Shown: positions 15,027-23,506, counted from the first letter of the stretch. The stretch is DNA of 52,252 bases from Candidatus Saccharimonadota bacterium (GCA_905365145.1 CAJPIO010000004.1:1-52252); one strand, 5' to 3'. Numbers and translations: made by a program. Notes: generated from the sequence alone by a model not told the origin.

Positions 15027-15806
15027 ATGAGTTCAACAAAAAAGCATAAGTATAGCTCTAAGGCAAGCTCGCTGGCTTATGTATCGCTTAATATTTTGCT
15101 GGCGCTGGCGGTGTTTGGAACTATTTATGTAACTAATTCGCCAATTTTTGCTTTGCTGCTGGTGGCGCTTGGCAAATGGCGGATTTTGTCGGTAAGGCCG
15201 CGTTTTTGGGCTGCTAATGTTTTGTCTAATTTGGTGGATATTATAGTTGGCGTTAGTTTTGCGCTGTTAATTTGGCTGTCGGGCGGGTACATGATACTTC
15301 AGCTGGGGCTAACAGCGTTGCATATTGTCTGGCTGCTATTTATCAAGCAGCGCTCAAAATACACGTACGCGGTTATTCAGGCTGGTACTGCGCTGTTCTT
15401 GGGGCTAGTGACACTGTCGTTGACAGCTTATTCATGGGATTCGTTTTATTTCGTAGCAGTTGTTTGGGTGATTGCTTATGCGTCCGCGCGGCATGTAGCT
15501 AGCCGCTACGAGGGAATCAGCACTAATCTTTACGCGATAGCAGCAGCAACAGTGTGCGCTGAACTCGGCTGGATTTCGTATTATTGGATGATTGCTTATA
15601 CTGTTCCGGGTTTGGCTGCTATCAAGGTGTCGCAGTTCGCTATATTTGCAGTATTGATGGGTTTCGTGGCTGAGCGGACAGCGCGCAGCTATCATAAACA
15701 CGGCGAAGTTCGCTTCGCTGATATTGCAATGCCGATATTATTAACGGCAATGACGATGGTTGTGGCGTATATCTTTGCGGTTTTGAGCGGCAGCGATGCT
15801 TTGTAG
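15027..15806 (+). CDS. Polytopic membrane protein of unknown function
   Basis: The product (259 residues) has a short basic cytoplasmic N-terminus and about eight hydrophobic membrane segments spread over residues 15-255, with no recognisable catalytic motif. A TATAAT ends 8 bases before ATG 15027 and no ribosome binding site is present. I do not recognise the family. It stands between the LCP protein and HtrA genes, with its own promoter, so context says only that it is envelope-located. Confidence 0.75.
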   Translation: MSSTKKHKYSSKASSLAYVSLNILLALAVFGTIYVTNSPIFALLLVALGKWRILSVRPRFWAANVLSNLVDIIVGVSFALLIWLSGGYMILQLGLTALHIVWLLFIKQRSKYTYAVIQAGTALFLGLVTLSLTAYSWDSFYFVAVVWVIAYASARHVASRYEGISTNLYAIAAATVCAELGWISYYWMIAYTVPGLAAIKVSQFAIFAVLMGFVAERTARSYHKHGEVRFADIAMPILLTAMTMVVAYIFAVLSGSDAL

Positions 15807-15810
15807 GGCG

Positions 15811-15863
15811 TTAAGCAGATTTTTAAGGATTCTTTAAGACTATATGCGCATAGTAAGTATAAT
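15811..15863 (+). promoter_or_regulatory. htrA promoter with phased TTAAG repeats
   Basis: TTAAG occurs at 15811, 15823 and 15834, spaced 12 and 11 bases, about one helical turn apart. The last overlaps a -35-like TTAAGA (15835-15840), which is 17 bases upstream of a consensus TATAAT (15858-15863). Such phased direct repeats just upstream of the -35 are typical binding sites of OmpR-family response regulators. The regulator is unknown. Confidence 0.5.
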
Positions 15864-15899
15864 GGATATGATCAAATTATCGAATAGAGGAGGTTTCTG

Positions 15900-17099
15900 A
15901 TGAATGATAAGCAGGAAAATGCTACGCCGCGATCGTCAGACTCACAGCCGCTGCCGCCTCGAGTTGTTGCGTCTACTAAACCTTGCCAGAAGAAGACGAT
16001 TTGGTTAGCGATCTCTATCGTGATTGCGGCGATTATTTTGGCGGCTGGCGGCATAACTTGTACGCTGCTAATGCGAGGAGGCCGCAATTCTCTGAATACT
16101 TTCGTTGACGGTAATCTGGCGGCTGATAGTAAGGAAGCTTCTGTTTCTGATATTATTGACAAAGTTTCGCCAAGCGTGGTGTCGATAGTCACCAATACTA
16201 AGTCACAATCGCTATTTGGCGGTTCCCGCCAGGTGCAGGCGGCCGGTACGGGTATTATTATCAGTAAAGACGGCTTCGTTCTTACTAATAAGCATGTTGT
16301 AGAAGGCGCGCAGTCGGTTACGATTGTAGCCTCGGACGGGTCGACTTACGACGCGGTATCGCTAGTTGGTACCGATCCGTTGAATGATTTGGCTTACTTA
16401 AAGATCAAAGACGTTAATAATTTAACACCAGCAGCTCTAGGCGACTCGTCGACAGCCCGAGTCGGGCAGAACGTTATTGCTATCGGTAATGCGCTAGGAC
16501 AGTATCAGAACACCGTTTCTAAAGGTATTATTTCTGGTAAGGGCCGGGCGGTCTCGGCGAGCGATAGCAGCGGTAACTCGCGGGAATCTCTGACTGATAT
16601 GTTGCAAACTGATACGGCCATTAATTCTGGCAATTCTGGCGGGCCGTTAATTAACTACAGCGGGCAGGTTATCGGTATTAATACAGCGGTAGCTTCGAAT
16701 GCTGAAGGAATTGGCTTTTCGATCCCGATTAACGCAGCAAAAGGTACAATCCAGCAAGTTTTGGCCGGCAAAGGCGTGCAGCGAGCGTATCTGGGCGTCA
16801 ATTACACGGATATCACGCCGGAAATAGCCAAGCATTATAGTTTGCCATCAAAATATGGCGCGTACGTGACTGGCGGCCGCAGCGAAGACGTTGGTGTTAC
16901 CGCTAACAGTCCGGCCGCTAAAGCCGGTATTCAAGACAAAGATATAATTACCAAGGTCAATGGTACTGAATTGGGCGCGCGAGGTAATTTATCAAGCGTT
17001 CTCGGGCAGTATCAGCCGGGCGATACTATTGATTTGACGGTGATGCGCAGCGGTAAAACGATAAATATCAAAGCGACACTAGCGGCCTATCAAGAATAG
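15900..17099 (+). CDS. HtrA/DegP-like serine protease with PDZ domain
   Basis: The product (399 residues) has a cytoplasmic N-terminus, one membrane helix (about 33-58), a trypsin-like domain with catalytic His132 (TNKHVVEG), Asp163 (PLNDLAYLK) and Ser246 (NSGNSGGPL), and one C-terminal PDZ domain (about 295-395). HtrA proteases are known to degrade misfolded proteins outside the membrane. The start follows GAGGAGG. The promoter region carries phased repeats that suggest stress control. Confidence 0.93.
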   Translation: MNDKQENATPRSSDSQPLPPRVVASTKPCQKKTIWLAISIVIAAIILAAGGITCTLLMRGGRNSLNTFVDGNLAADSKEASVSDIIDKVSPSVVSIVTNTKSQSLFGGSRQVQAAGTGIIISKDGFVLTNKHVVEGAQSVTIVASDGSTYDAVSLVGTDPLNDLAYLKIKDVNNLTPAALGDSSTARVGQNVIAIGNALGQYQNTVSKGIISGKGRAVSASDSSGNSRESLTDMLQTDTAINSGNSGGPLINYSGQVIGINTAVASNAEGIGFSIPINAAKGTIQQVLAGKGVQRAYLGVNYTDITPEIAKHYSLPSKYGAYVTGGRSEDVGVTANSPAAKAGIQDKDIITKVNGTELGARGNLSSVLGQYQPGDTIDLTVMRSGKTINIKATLAAYQE

Positions 17100-17104
17100 G
17101 TAAA

Positions 17105-17902
17105 TTATGCTTGCAGCACGACGATAAAGCCGCGTGTTAGCTTATGCCGCAGCTGGCGCGAACCAGCGTAGGCTATTATTGCACCGTGCTGCCGCGGGTC
17201 GGCTTCTAAAAAAATTAGTGCGTCAGGATTTAAGTGTGCTGGTAGCTGGTCTATCAGCTGGTAGATTAGCGCCAAGCCCTCGTCTTTGGCGAAGAGCGCT
17301 AATGCTGGTTCATGATTAGTCTCGGGCGAGCACTGCCACGAACGGTCGACATATGGCAAATTAGCGATAATTATATCGAATTTACCAGGTACGGCGCGCA
17401 ACAAATTACTTTTTATCAGAGCGACGTCGGCTTGAAATTTTTCAGCATTTTGATGGGCAACGCGTAAAGCTGGTTGGCTAATATCAGATAAAATTACGTT
17501 AAGTTTCGGGATCTCTAATTTTGCGGTGATGCCCAAGCAGCCGCTACCAGTGCCAATATCTAGCAGCTTGCCAGAAACACCAAGTTCTTTTAGCAGCTCT
17601 ATGATGGCTTCTGACTCTGGACGAGGTACTAAAGCCTGCGGCGACACTGTAAATCTTCGGCCGTAAAAATCGCGGTAACCTAAAATATAAGCAAGCGGTA
17701 CGCGTTCTAACCGCAAGCGCAGCCGAGCATTAGCAATATCAACACGCCGCGGGTCGATGTCGTTTTCGGGATGAGCGTGTAGGTAGGTGCGATTTTTCCG
17801 CAGCGTATTAGCCAAGATAAGTTCTGCATCCAACCTGGCAGAATCGACGCCAATTTCTCGTAATTGTTTGATTGCGTGATCGAGCCATGCCGATATATTC
17901 AT
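17105..17902 (-). CDS. prmC: Release factor glutamine methyltransferase PrmC/HemK
   Basis: The product (265 residues) methylates the glutamine of the GGQ motif of RF1 and RF2. It has a helical N-terminal domain, the SAM-binding LLDIGTGSGCLGI segment and NLPYVDRS, the family NPPY motif with Leu in place of the first Pro. It lies downstream of prfA on the same strand, the usual arrangement. The strand's TATACT (17914-17909) ends 6 bases before the start, giving it a likely leaderless promoter of its own. Confidence 0.9.
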   Translation of the reverse strand: MNISAWLDHAIKQLREIGVDSARLDAELILANTLRKNRTYLHAHPENDIDPRRVDIANARLRLRLERVPLAYILGYRDFYGRRFTVSPQALVPRPESEAIIELLKELGVSGKLLDIGTGSGCLGITAKLEIPKLNVILSDISQPALRVAHQNAEKFQADVALIKSNLLRAVPGKFDIIIANLPYVDRSWQCSPETNHEPALALFAKDEGLALIYQLIDQLPAHLNPDALIFLEADPRQHGAIIAYAGSRQLRHKLTRGFIVVLQA

Positions 17903-17978
17903 ATGAATAGTATAAAATGCAAGTTTGTAGTGGTCAAACTAAATTAATATGATCAGGGGCGAGGCGGGCGATAGATTA

Positions 17979-19049
17979 TTACTGGTCGGCGTTTTGCGCT
18001 TTTAATTCTCGTTCGTAAGCTTGCAGCTGTTCAATCAAATCGTCAATATCCCCGTTCATTGCCGCGGGGATATTGCTGCGGTTGTAGTGAATGCGGTGGT
18101 CGGTGATGCGGTCTTGCGGGAAGTTATAGGTGCGGATTTTTTCAGAGCGGTCGCCAGTGCCGACTAGCGAACGCCGTTCAGCGCTTAATTTGGCGTTTTC
18201 TTCGTCAATTTTCATCTGCAGCAGCCGCGAACGCAGCACGCTCATGGCTTTTTCGCGGTTCTTGATCTGCGACTTTTCGTCTTGGTTGGTAACTATGATG
18301 CCAGTTGGCAGGTGAGTAATGCGTACCGCCGAGTCGGTGGTGTTGACGCTCTGGCCGCCATGGCCGCTGGAGCGGTAAATATCTACGCGCAGGTCGTTCG
18401 GGTTGATATCGATATCAGTTTCTTCGGCTTCAGGCAGGACAGCGACAGTGGCGGTGCTGGTATGAATACGGCCTTGACTTTCGGTAACTGGGACGCGTTG
18501 GACGCGGTGGACGCCGCCTTCAAATTTCAATTTGGCATATGGCGCGTCGCCCTTAACCATGAAAATGACTTCTTTGTAGCCGCCTGAGTCGTTGGCGGAT
18601 TCGCTGATGAGCTCGGTTTTATAGCCGTTGGCTTCGCACCAGCGCAAGTACATGCGGTATAGTTCTGCCGCGAACAATGAGGCTTCGTCGCCGCCAGCAC
18701 CGGCACGGATTTCTATGATGATATTTTTCTCGTCGTTCGGGTCTTTGGGTGTTAGTAATATGAATAACTTATCGTCGAGTTCGGCGATTTTAGCTTCGTC
18801 CTCGGGAATCTCTGCTTTGGCTAGTTCGGCTAATTCATCGTTGCCCTGAGCTAGATTTTTTGCCTCCGCTAGCTGTTTCTCGATAGTATCGCGTTCGCTA
18901 GCAGTAGTGATAATGGTTTCTAGCTCGGCGAAACGTTTGTTGTTGGCAGTAAAATCCGGTGAATTGTAGGCATCAGGTTGCGCCAGAAAATCGCCGAGGC
19001 GAGCGCGTTCGGCTTTCAAGGCGTCTAAATCGAGAGAAATCTTTGCCAT
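17979..19049 (-). CDS. prfA: Peptide chain release factor 1
   Basis: The product (356 residues) ends translation at UAA and UAG. It has the PVT tripeptide (PxT class) in RVPVTESQGRIHTS that marks RF1, and the SGHGGQSVNTTDSAVR segment with the catalytic GGQ. The strand's TATAAT ends about 10 bases before the start, so there is little or no leader. RF2 is present at 46839, so UGA is a stop here. Confidence 0.95.
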   Translation of the reverse strand: MAKISLDLDALKAERARLGDFLAQPDAYNSPDFTANNKRFAELETIITTASERDTIEKQLAEAKNLAQGNDELAELAKAEIPEDEAKIAELDDKLFILLTPKDPNDEKNIIIEIRAGAGGDEASLFAAELYRMYLRWCEANGYKTELISESANDSGGYKEVIFMVKGDAPYAKLKFEGGVHRVQRVPVTESQGRIHTSTATVAVLPEAEETDIDINPNDLRVDIYRSSGHGGQSVNTTDSAVRITHLPTGIIVTNQDEKSQIKNREKAMSVLRSRLLQMKIDEENAKLSAERRSLVGTGDRSEKIRTYNFPQDRITDHRIHYNRSNIPAAMNGDIDDLIEQLQAYERELKAQNADQ

Positions 19050-19072
19050 AACTTATAAAATTATAGCATATA

Positions 19073-19101
19073 TTGGCGGAATAAGAGTTTTAAGGTATAA
19101 T
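19073..19101 (+). promoter_or_regulatory. Promoter pointing into the prfA-rpmE gap
   Basis: TTGGCG (19073-19078), 17 bases, then TATAAT (19096-19101). It is divergent from prfA and points away from any annotated plus-strand gene. Confidence 0.5.
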
Positions 19102-19107
19102 ATCGCC

Positions 19108-19245
19108 GCTAGATTCGTGGCAAGTTTTAGATGTTGGTGGGGTACATATTAGGGTTAAGGGTGGCAGATAGGTCAGATGTAAAGGTGTTTTTGTGGATCA
19201 GGCAAGAAAAATAAAACATCGCCGACAGATAGCAGCGATGTTTTA
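19108..19245 (+). ncRNA. Possible small RNA or small-protein transcript
   Basis: The promoter at 19073-19101 and the strong hairpin ending at 19245 bound a transcript of about 140 bases in a gap that has no known gene on this strand. It starts with a small hairpin (GCCGC with GTGGC). It also holds a 27-codon frame, 19131-19214 (starting MLVGYILG, ending WIRQEK), with no ribosome binding site, whose stop touches the terminator. I do not recognise SRP RNA, 6S or tmRNA features. The call rests on the promoter and terminator only. Confidence 0.3.
19212..19245. terminator. Bidirectional terminator between rpmE and the prfA gap
   Basis: TAAAACATCGC (19212-19222) pairs perfectly with GCGATGTTTTA (19235-19245). 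The A/T-rich ends serve rpmE on the minus strand and the putative transcript on the plus strand. Confidence 0.75.
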
Positions 19246-19263
19246 TTATGCGATTGATGGCGT

Positions 19264-19668
19264 CTAGTTTTTCTCGTTGACCTGTTTCTTAGCTTTTTTG
19301 GAGGTTTTGGCTGGTTTGGCGTTGTTGTCGCTGATTTTGTCATCAGCAGCTTGCTGAGCTTTGGCAGCAGCAGCGGCGTTAGCCTTTTTTGCTTTGTTGA
19401 CGAGAGCTTCACGGCGGGCCTTCGCGGCGGCTTGGCGGGCCTTGAAGCGGTCGACGCGGCCTTCGGTGTCGATGATCTTTTCTTCGCCAGTGAAGAATGG
19501 ATGTGATTTACTCGAAATGTGGACTTTGACCAACGGGTAAGTTTGACCGTCTTTCCACTTGATTGTTTCGGTAGATTGCGCTGTTGAGCGAGTCAAGAAC
19601 GCGAAGCCTGCTTGTTCGTCGCTAAATACGACCAGGCGATAGTCCTGTGGGTGAATACTGCTTTTCAT
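19264..19668 (-). CDS. rpmE2: 50S ribosomal protein L31 type B with long Ala/Lys-rich tail
   Basis: The first 75 residues or so match L31 type B (KSSIHPQDYRLVVFSDEQAG, KVHISSKSHPFFTG, RVDRFKAR) without zinc-binding cysteines. The remaining 55 or so residues form a low-complexity Ala/Lys/Gln tail, making the protein 134 residues against the usual 80-90. The tail is probably disordered and may contact rRNA. AATACT lies 6 bases before the start on this strand, a weak leaderless pattern. Confidence 0.9.
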   Translation of the reverse strand: MKSSIHPQDYRLVVFSDEQAGFAFLTRSTAQSTETIKWKDGQTYPLVKVHISSKSHPFFTGEEKIIDTEGRVDRFKARQAAAKARREALVNKAKKANAAAAAKAQQAADDKISDNNAKPAKTSKKAKKQVNEKN

Positions 19669-19702
19669 AACTGTAGTATTTTAACAAAAATCTATCTGTC
19701 TG

Positions 19703-20161
19703 TCAAAAATGAGTTTTGCGGCGCTTTTCGTTGCTACGGCGTTCCTTTTCGCTGCTGATTTTGTCGTGAAGTTTACGTAGCGCGCGCTGCGAAGCTGGCA
19801 GCTGGGTAATAGCGCGAATTTCTTCCTCGATGTCCGCTAAATCTTCGTCGCTGAAGTCTTCTAATCCAACGTAGCGCATGCGGGCGCCCTTGGTGGAGCG
19901 GATTAGTTCATCAAGCTTAAGCTGAATAGCGCGACTATCGCGGTTTTGAGTATTTTGAATCAAGAACACCATCAAAAAAGTGACAATCGTCGTACCAGTG
20001 TTGATAACTAACTGCCAGGTGTCAGAGAAGTTAAAAATCGGCCCGGTGATAAACCAAACAGCTATTGAAGCGGCTGCTAGGATAAACACGCCAGCCGACC
20101 CTGCCAGCGTCGAAGCGCGCGACGAAATCTTGCGAAAACGTTCTTTCATGATGTTAAGCAT
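19703..20161 (-). CDS. Low-affinity iron permease-family membrane protein
   Basis: The product (about 152 residues) has two membrane helices (near residues 18-36 and 45-65) in the pattern ASTLAGSAGVFILAAASIAVWFITGP...TWQLVINTGTTI, then FLIQNTQNRDSRAIQLKLDELI, which is the hallmark of the low-affinity iron permease (PF04120-like) family, and a charged C-terminal tail. Transport activity of bacterial members is unproven. The start is uncertain: 20161 and 20149 are both plausible and 20263 is too long. It is divergent from the operon at 20227. Confidence 0.7.
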   Translation of the reverse strand: MLNIMKERFRKISSRASTLAGSAGVFILAAASIAVWFITGPIFNFSDTWQLVINTGTTIVTFLMVFLIQNTQNRDSRAIQLKLDELIRSTKGARMRYVGLEDFSDEDLADIEEEIRAITQLPASQRALRKLHDKISSEKERRSNEKRRKTHF

Positions 20162-20226
20162 AACAAAAAAGGCGAATATTAGCAAAAATAGTGTATAATT
20201 ACGATGGATACGTAACAGAAACAAAA

Positions 20227-21657
20227 ATGACAAATGACAAAACACCTGAATATTACCCTGCACAAACGCCGCCAGAAATAGAAGCTGTAAGCACTGAGGA
20301 TGACGAGTATAGTAGACGTCGCGACTTCTTCAGAAGGTTGTGCGATGATATAGATGAAATGCGCAAAGGCGACCTGGCAGAATTGAAGGTAAAATATAAA
20401 GGATATCTCGATAGAACCATTAGGAATGTCTGCCTAGCTAGAGACGAGCGGTCGCGAGAAGAGCGTTCCGCTATAAGTAAAGGTATTAAGCTAGTTGAAA
20501 AAATTGCTGACGTACCATTAGTCGATTGGCCAGACGATTTGCTTGAGTATCCGGATGTCTGTAGCGAGTATGTAAAATGGATGCTTGAATCGGGTAATGG
20601 TACAGTGTATCGTTGCGTCCAGGCTGCTAGAGAGGAGTTTCATGATAGCGGCGGTCGTATCGTAGATAAGAAAAATATTGATTTTGAAAATAGCGATTAC
20701 GAACGGATGATATGGCGGTATGAAATGTGTAATAGAGTACTGCTTGGCGATGACGAATCGGCTAAATCTGTCATAGATGAATACGGTGAATATATAGGAC
20801 AATATGGGACGATTAATATAGGGGAGGCCTATATGACGGAAGAAGGTCAAACAGATTATATGGAGTATATAAGAGCTATGGAGCATTTGGGCCGCGATAA
20901 TGTGCTTAAACTGCATGATAAACTTGGGATAGCAATTTTTTCTCGCTGGTCGTTGCAAACGTTAGATAGCATGGTTGATTTGGTGAATGGTAAGGGTGAA
21001 GAAAAGTCGTGGTCGGTTGTTCTAATTGGCAAATCGGGCGATCATAATGGCGCCTTTAAAAATTTCAGACGTACAGAGTCTTCGGATATTATACCCATCG
21101 AAGTAGGTTCTGCTAACGATACTCAGGATAGAGTTACGACGTTGCAGAATATGGGCATTGATACCATCGACCGCTTGACTATCGCTGGCCATGGCAGTGC
21201 TAATGGATTGTTATTAGCCTCTGGTTATACTCTGCCAAGAGATACCAGTGTATTAAGGCAGAACCCTATTACTTTGCTCATCAATATGATAAAAGCAGGC
21301 GATGATGGTTTGCGAAATATCAATCTGATGTCGTGTTCTGGCGCTCGTCGTTTTGGCGGAGAAGCAAGCCTGGCGGAATGCCTCTCTTGTTTGGACAAAG
21401 GTTTAGCCGTACATGCTCCGCCAGAAGATGCGTATATAGACGTACAAGACGGGGAGGCTAATTTGAGGTCAAAGGTACCTTTGAACCGCGCTATAGAGGA
21501 CTTACTTATTGAAATGAAAATTCCTGGTTATAATAGAATTGCTAGCTGGCTAGAGAAGGTATTTTGGAAGAGAACGAAGAGTATCTTAGTAACTAGCGTG
21601 GCGGGTTTTCTGGTGTCCGAAGAAAATGCTAATATGACATTAGGAGGCGAGGTATGA
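20227..21657 (+). CDS. Uncharacterised protein with caspase-like (CPD/C80-like) His-Cys pattern
   Basis: The product (476 residues) has no signal peptide. Residues 1-270 are charged and helical, unrecognised. The C-terminal part alternates strands and helices: VVLIGKSG, DRLTIAGHG with His322, then NINLMSCSGA with Cys370, and VHAPPEDAYIDVQDGEANLRS. A GHG-His and a strand-end Cys 48 residues apart, followed by that last segment, resemble clan CD proteases and the self-cleaving CPD of large toxins (His/Cys spacing about 45-49). A TATAAT lies at 20193; no ribosome binding site is seen. It overlaps the next gene by ATGA. Codon use (AGA, AGG, ATA) differs from the neighbours, suggesting acquisition. 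Function is not established. Confidence 0.65.
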   Translation: MTNDKTPEYYPAQTPPEIEAVSTEDDEYSRRRDFFRRLCDDIDEMRKGDLAELKVKYKGYLDRTIRNVCLARDERSREERSAISKGIKLVEKIADVPLVDWPDDLLEYPDVCSEYVKWMLESGNGTVYRCVQAAREEFHDSGGRIVDKKNIDFENSDYERMIWRYEMCNRVLLGDDESAKSVIDEYGEYIGQYGTINIGEAYMTEEGQTDYMEYIRAMEHLGRDNVLKLHDKLGIAIFSRWSLQTLDSMVDLVNGKGEEKSWSVVLIGKSGDHNGAFKNFRRTESSDIIPIEVGSANDTQDRVTTLQNMGIDTIDRLTIAGHGSANGLLLASGYTLPRDTSVLRQNPITLLINMIKAGDDGLRNINLMSCSGARRFGGEASLAECLSCLDKGLAVHAPPEDAYIDVQDGEANLRSKVPLNRAIEDLLIEMKIPGYNRIASWLEKVFWKRTKSILVTSVAGFLVSEENANMTLGGEV

Positions 21658-22127
21658 CAGAAATGTTTCTTGGCTTATCACCAGATACCGATAAGTGCGA
21701 TCCAGAATTGATCAGAGAAAGAATAAAAGAGATAGAAGGCTATATCATTAGCTTGCAGTCTGGTGAATCGTTCTTTGAAAATAAAGAAAGTTTAATTATA
21801 AGAACCGATGTAGAAGAGGCTGACGATGACGATGGGATGAATTGTCGTACGGTTAGTGTTGTCCGCGAAGAGGGCGGTGATAGAAAAGGGTGGCTAATCA
21901 TTACTAGAGGAGATCATGTTTCTGTCGTAGGTGAACTAATCGGTAGCAAAGACGACGATGACAAGAGGGAGGTCTATTTATTGTTTTCTTCTGAAATTAA
22001 TCCTGACCAATCTGCCGATTGTTCTAATTATGATTCTCTAGAACGACTAGCAGGATCTCTGGCGCAGGTATCTGGTACAAATAGGCCTTCGAGAAATCCT
22101 TTTGCTGTTGAAAAAAATAGCCAATAA
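21654..22127 (+). CDS. Uncharacterised partner of the caspase-like protein
   Basis: The product (157 residues) is acidic and cytoplasmic (DVEEADDDDG, GSKDDDDKRE) with a likely alpha/beta core (WLIITRGDHVSVVGELIG, EVYLLFSSEI). I do not recognise it. The start ATGA overlaps the stop of the upstream gene, with TTAGGAGGCGAG before it as a strong ribosome binding site, so the two proteins are made together. It shares the A/T-rich codon use of its partner. A role as inhibitor, substrate or regulator of the caspase-like protein is possible but only inferred from the pairing. Confidence 0.65.
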   Translation: MTEMFLGLSPDTDKCDPELIRERIKEIEGYIISLQSGESFFENKESLIIRTDVEEADDDDGMNCRTVSVVREEGGDRKGWLIITRGDHVSVVGELIGSKDDDDKREVYLLFSSEINPDQSADCSNYDSLERLAGSLAQVSGTNRPSRNPFAVEKNSQ

Positions 22128-22138
22128 TGTTACGCTAC

Positions 22139-22190
22139 TATAGTAATAATTTTAACGACACAGCCCGTTGCAGCTCCAAAAGCAGCGGGC
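22139..22190 (+). promoter_or_regulatory. rpsB promoter and structured leader
   Basis: A -10 box TATAGT (22139-22144) is followed by a leader hairpin, GCCCGTTGC (22163-22171) with GCAGCGGGC (22182-22190), nine pairs including one G-U. The hairpin ends a few bases before the AAAAGGAG ribosome binding site. It could be a site of S2 feedback control or simply shield the transcript end. Confidence 0.45.
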
Positions 22191-22209
22191 GAGGAAAAGG
22201 AGTAAACTG

Positions 22210-22911
22210 ATGTCTGTAGCAGTAGACATGAAAGCTTTGTTTGAGGCTGGTGTTCATTTTGGACACAAAACTAGCCGCTGGCACCCGAAGATGGCGCCGT
22301 ATATTCACTCAAAACGCCAGGATAGCCATATTATTGATTTAGCGAAGACAGTTGAGGCGCTAGACAAAGCCTTACCGTTTATCACCAAGACGGTAGCGAG
22401 CGGCAAAAAAGTTTTGTTTGTTGGCACCAAAAAGCAGGCCAAAGATATCGTTAAAGCGGCTGCCGAGTCGGCTGGCCAGCCGTTTGTGGTGAATCGCTGG
22501 ATCGGCGGTATGCTAACCAATGTCACCACTACCAATGCACAAATCAAGAAACTGCGCGACCTCGAGCGCCGCATGGACAACGGCGATCTCGAGAAGCGCT
22601 ACAATAAGCTAGAAGTTCAGCGCTACCAAGAAGAAATCGATAGTTTGAACTTCAAATACGGCGGCATCAAAGAATTGAATGGCAAGCCTGGCGCTTTAAT
22701 CGTGCTCGATATGCTGGTTGATAAAAATGCAATCGCTGAAGCAGAAAATCTCGGAATCCCAGTGGTGGCAATTGCTGATACTAATGCCGACCCGAGCAAA
22801 GTTGAATATCCAATCCCAGGCAACGACGACGCGATTAAAGGGTTGCAATTGCTGCTAGATTACTTTGTAGCAGCAGTGAACGAAGGTAAGACTAAAAAAG
22901 AGGAGAAATAG
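22210..22911 (+). CDS. rpsB: 30S ribosomal protein S2
   Basis: The product (233 residues) matches S2 throughout: FEAGVHFGHKTSRWHPKM, YIHSKRQDSHIIDL, FVGTKKQAKDIV, NRWIGGMLTN and the late VVAIADTNADPSKVEYPIPGNDDA. ATG 22210 follows AAAAGGAG; an upstream in-frame start at 22168 lies inside the leader hairpin region and is rejected. tsf follows in the standard rpsB-tsf pair. Confidence 0.96.
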   Translation: MSVAVDMKALFEAGVHFGHKTSRWHPKMAPYIHSKRQDSHIIDLAKTVEALDKALPFITKTVASGKKVLFVGTKKQAKDIVKAAAESAGQPFVVNRWIGGMLTNVTTTNAQIKKLRDLERRMDNGDLEKRYNKLEVQRYQEEIDSLNFKYGGIKELNGKPGALIVLDMLVDKNAIAEAENLGIPVVAIADTNADPSKVEYPIPGNDDAIKGLQLLLDYFVAAVNEGKTKKEEK

Positions 22912-22912
22912 G

Positions 22913-23506
22913 ATGGGCGTATCAATTGAAGACATTAAAAAGCTGAAAGAATTAAGCGGCATTGGGCTAACCGATGCTAAGAAGGCGCTAGTTGAAGCCG
23001 AGGGCGATTTCGATAAAGCTCTCGAGGCGCTGCGTAAGAAAGGCTTGACTAAGGCCGAGAAAAAAGGCGACCGCGAGACGCGCGAAGGTCTGATTGAGAG
23101 CTACGTACACTCGGGCCGTATTGGCGTGGTTGTCGAGGTTAACTGCGAAACTGATTTCGTGGCGCGCTTGCCAGAATTCAAGGAGTTTGCGCACCAAATT
23201 GCTATGCAGATCGCAGCGATGGCACCAGAATATGCAACGGTCGAGGATATTCCGAGCGACGTTTACGAAGCGAAAAAGCAGGAGTTTTTGGCAAGCGACA
23301 GTTTGCAAGATAAGCCAGAGAATATGCGCGAGCAAATTGTCGAAGGACAACTCAACAAGTATTTTGCCGAACAAGTCCTATCCGAGCAAGCCTTCGTACT
23401 TGACGATAGCAAAACTGTTGGCGAGCTGATCAAAGAGCAAGTAGCGCTGCGCGGCGAGAATGTGCGTGTTAGCCAATTCAAGCGTATCGAGCTTGGCGGC
23501 GAATAA
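22913..23506 (+). CDS. tsf: Elongation factor Ts
   Basis: The product (197 residues) recharges EF-Tu with GTP. It has the N-terminal UBA-like domain (LKELSGIGLTDAKKALVEAEGD) and the core EVNCETDFVAR, with a single reduced core repeat as in short bacterial forms. It starts one base after the rpsB stop codon, with GGAGAAATAGG as ribosome binding site. In most bacteria pyrH follows; here an unknown gene does. Confidence 0.95.
   Translation: MGVSIEDIKKLKELSGIGLTDAKKALVEAEGDFDKALEALRKKGLTKAEKKGDRETREGLIESYVHSGRIGVVVEVNCETDFVARLPEFKEFAHQIAMQIAAMAPEYATVEDIPSDVYEAKKQEFLASDSLQDKPENMREQIVEGQLNKYFAEQVLSEQAFVLDDSKTVGELIKEQVALRGENVRVSQFKRIELGGE

Noticed and set aside
19173..19412. Minus-strand frame of 79 codons overlapping rpmE
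   Set aside because: Lys/Pro-rich low-complexity product arising from the A/K-rich tail of L31 in another frame, and it crosses the terminator.
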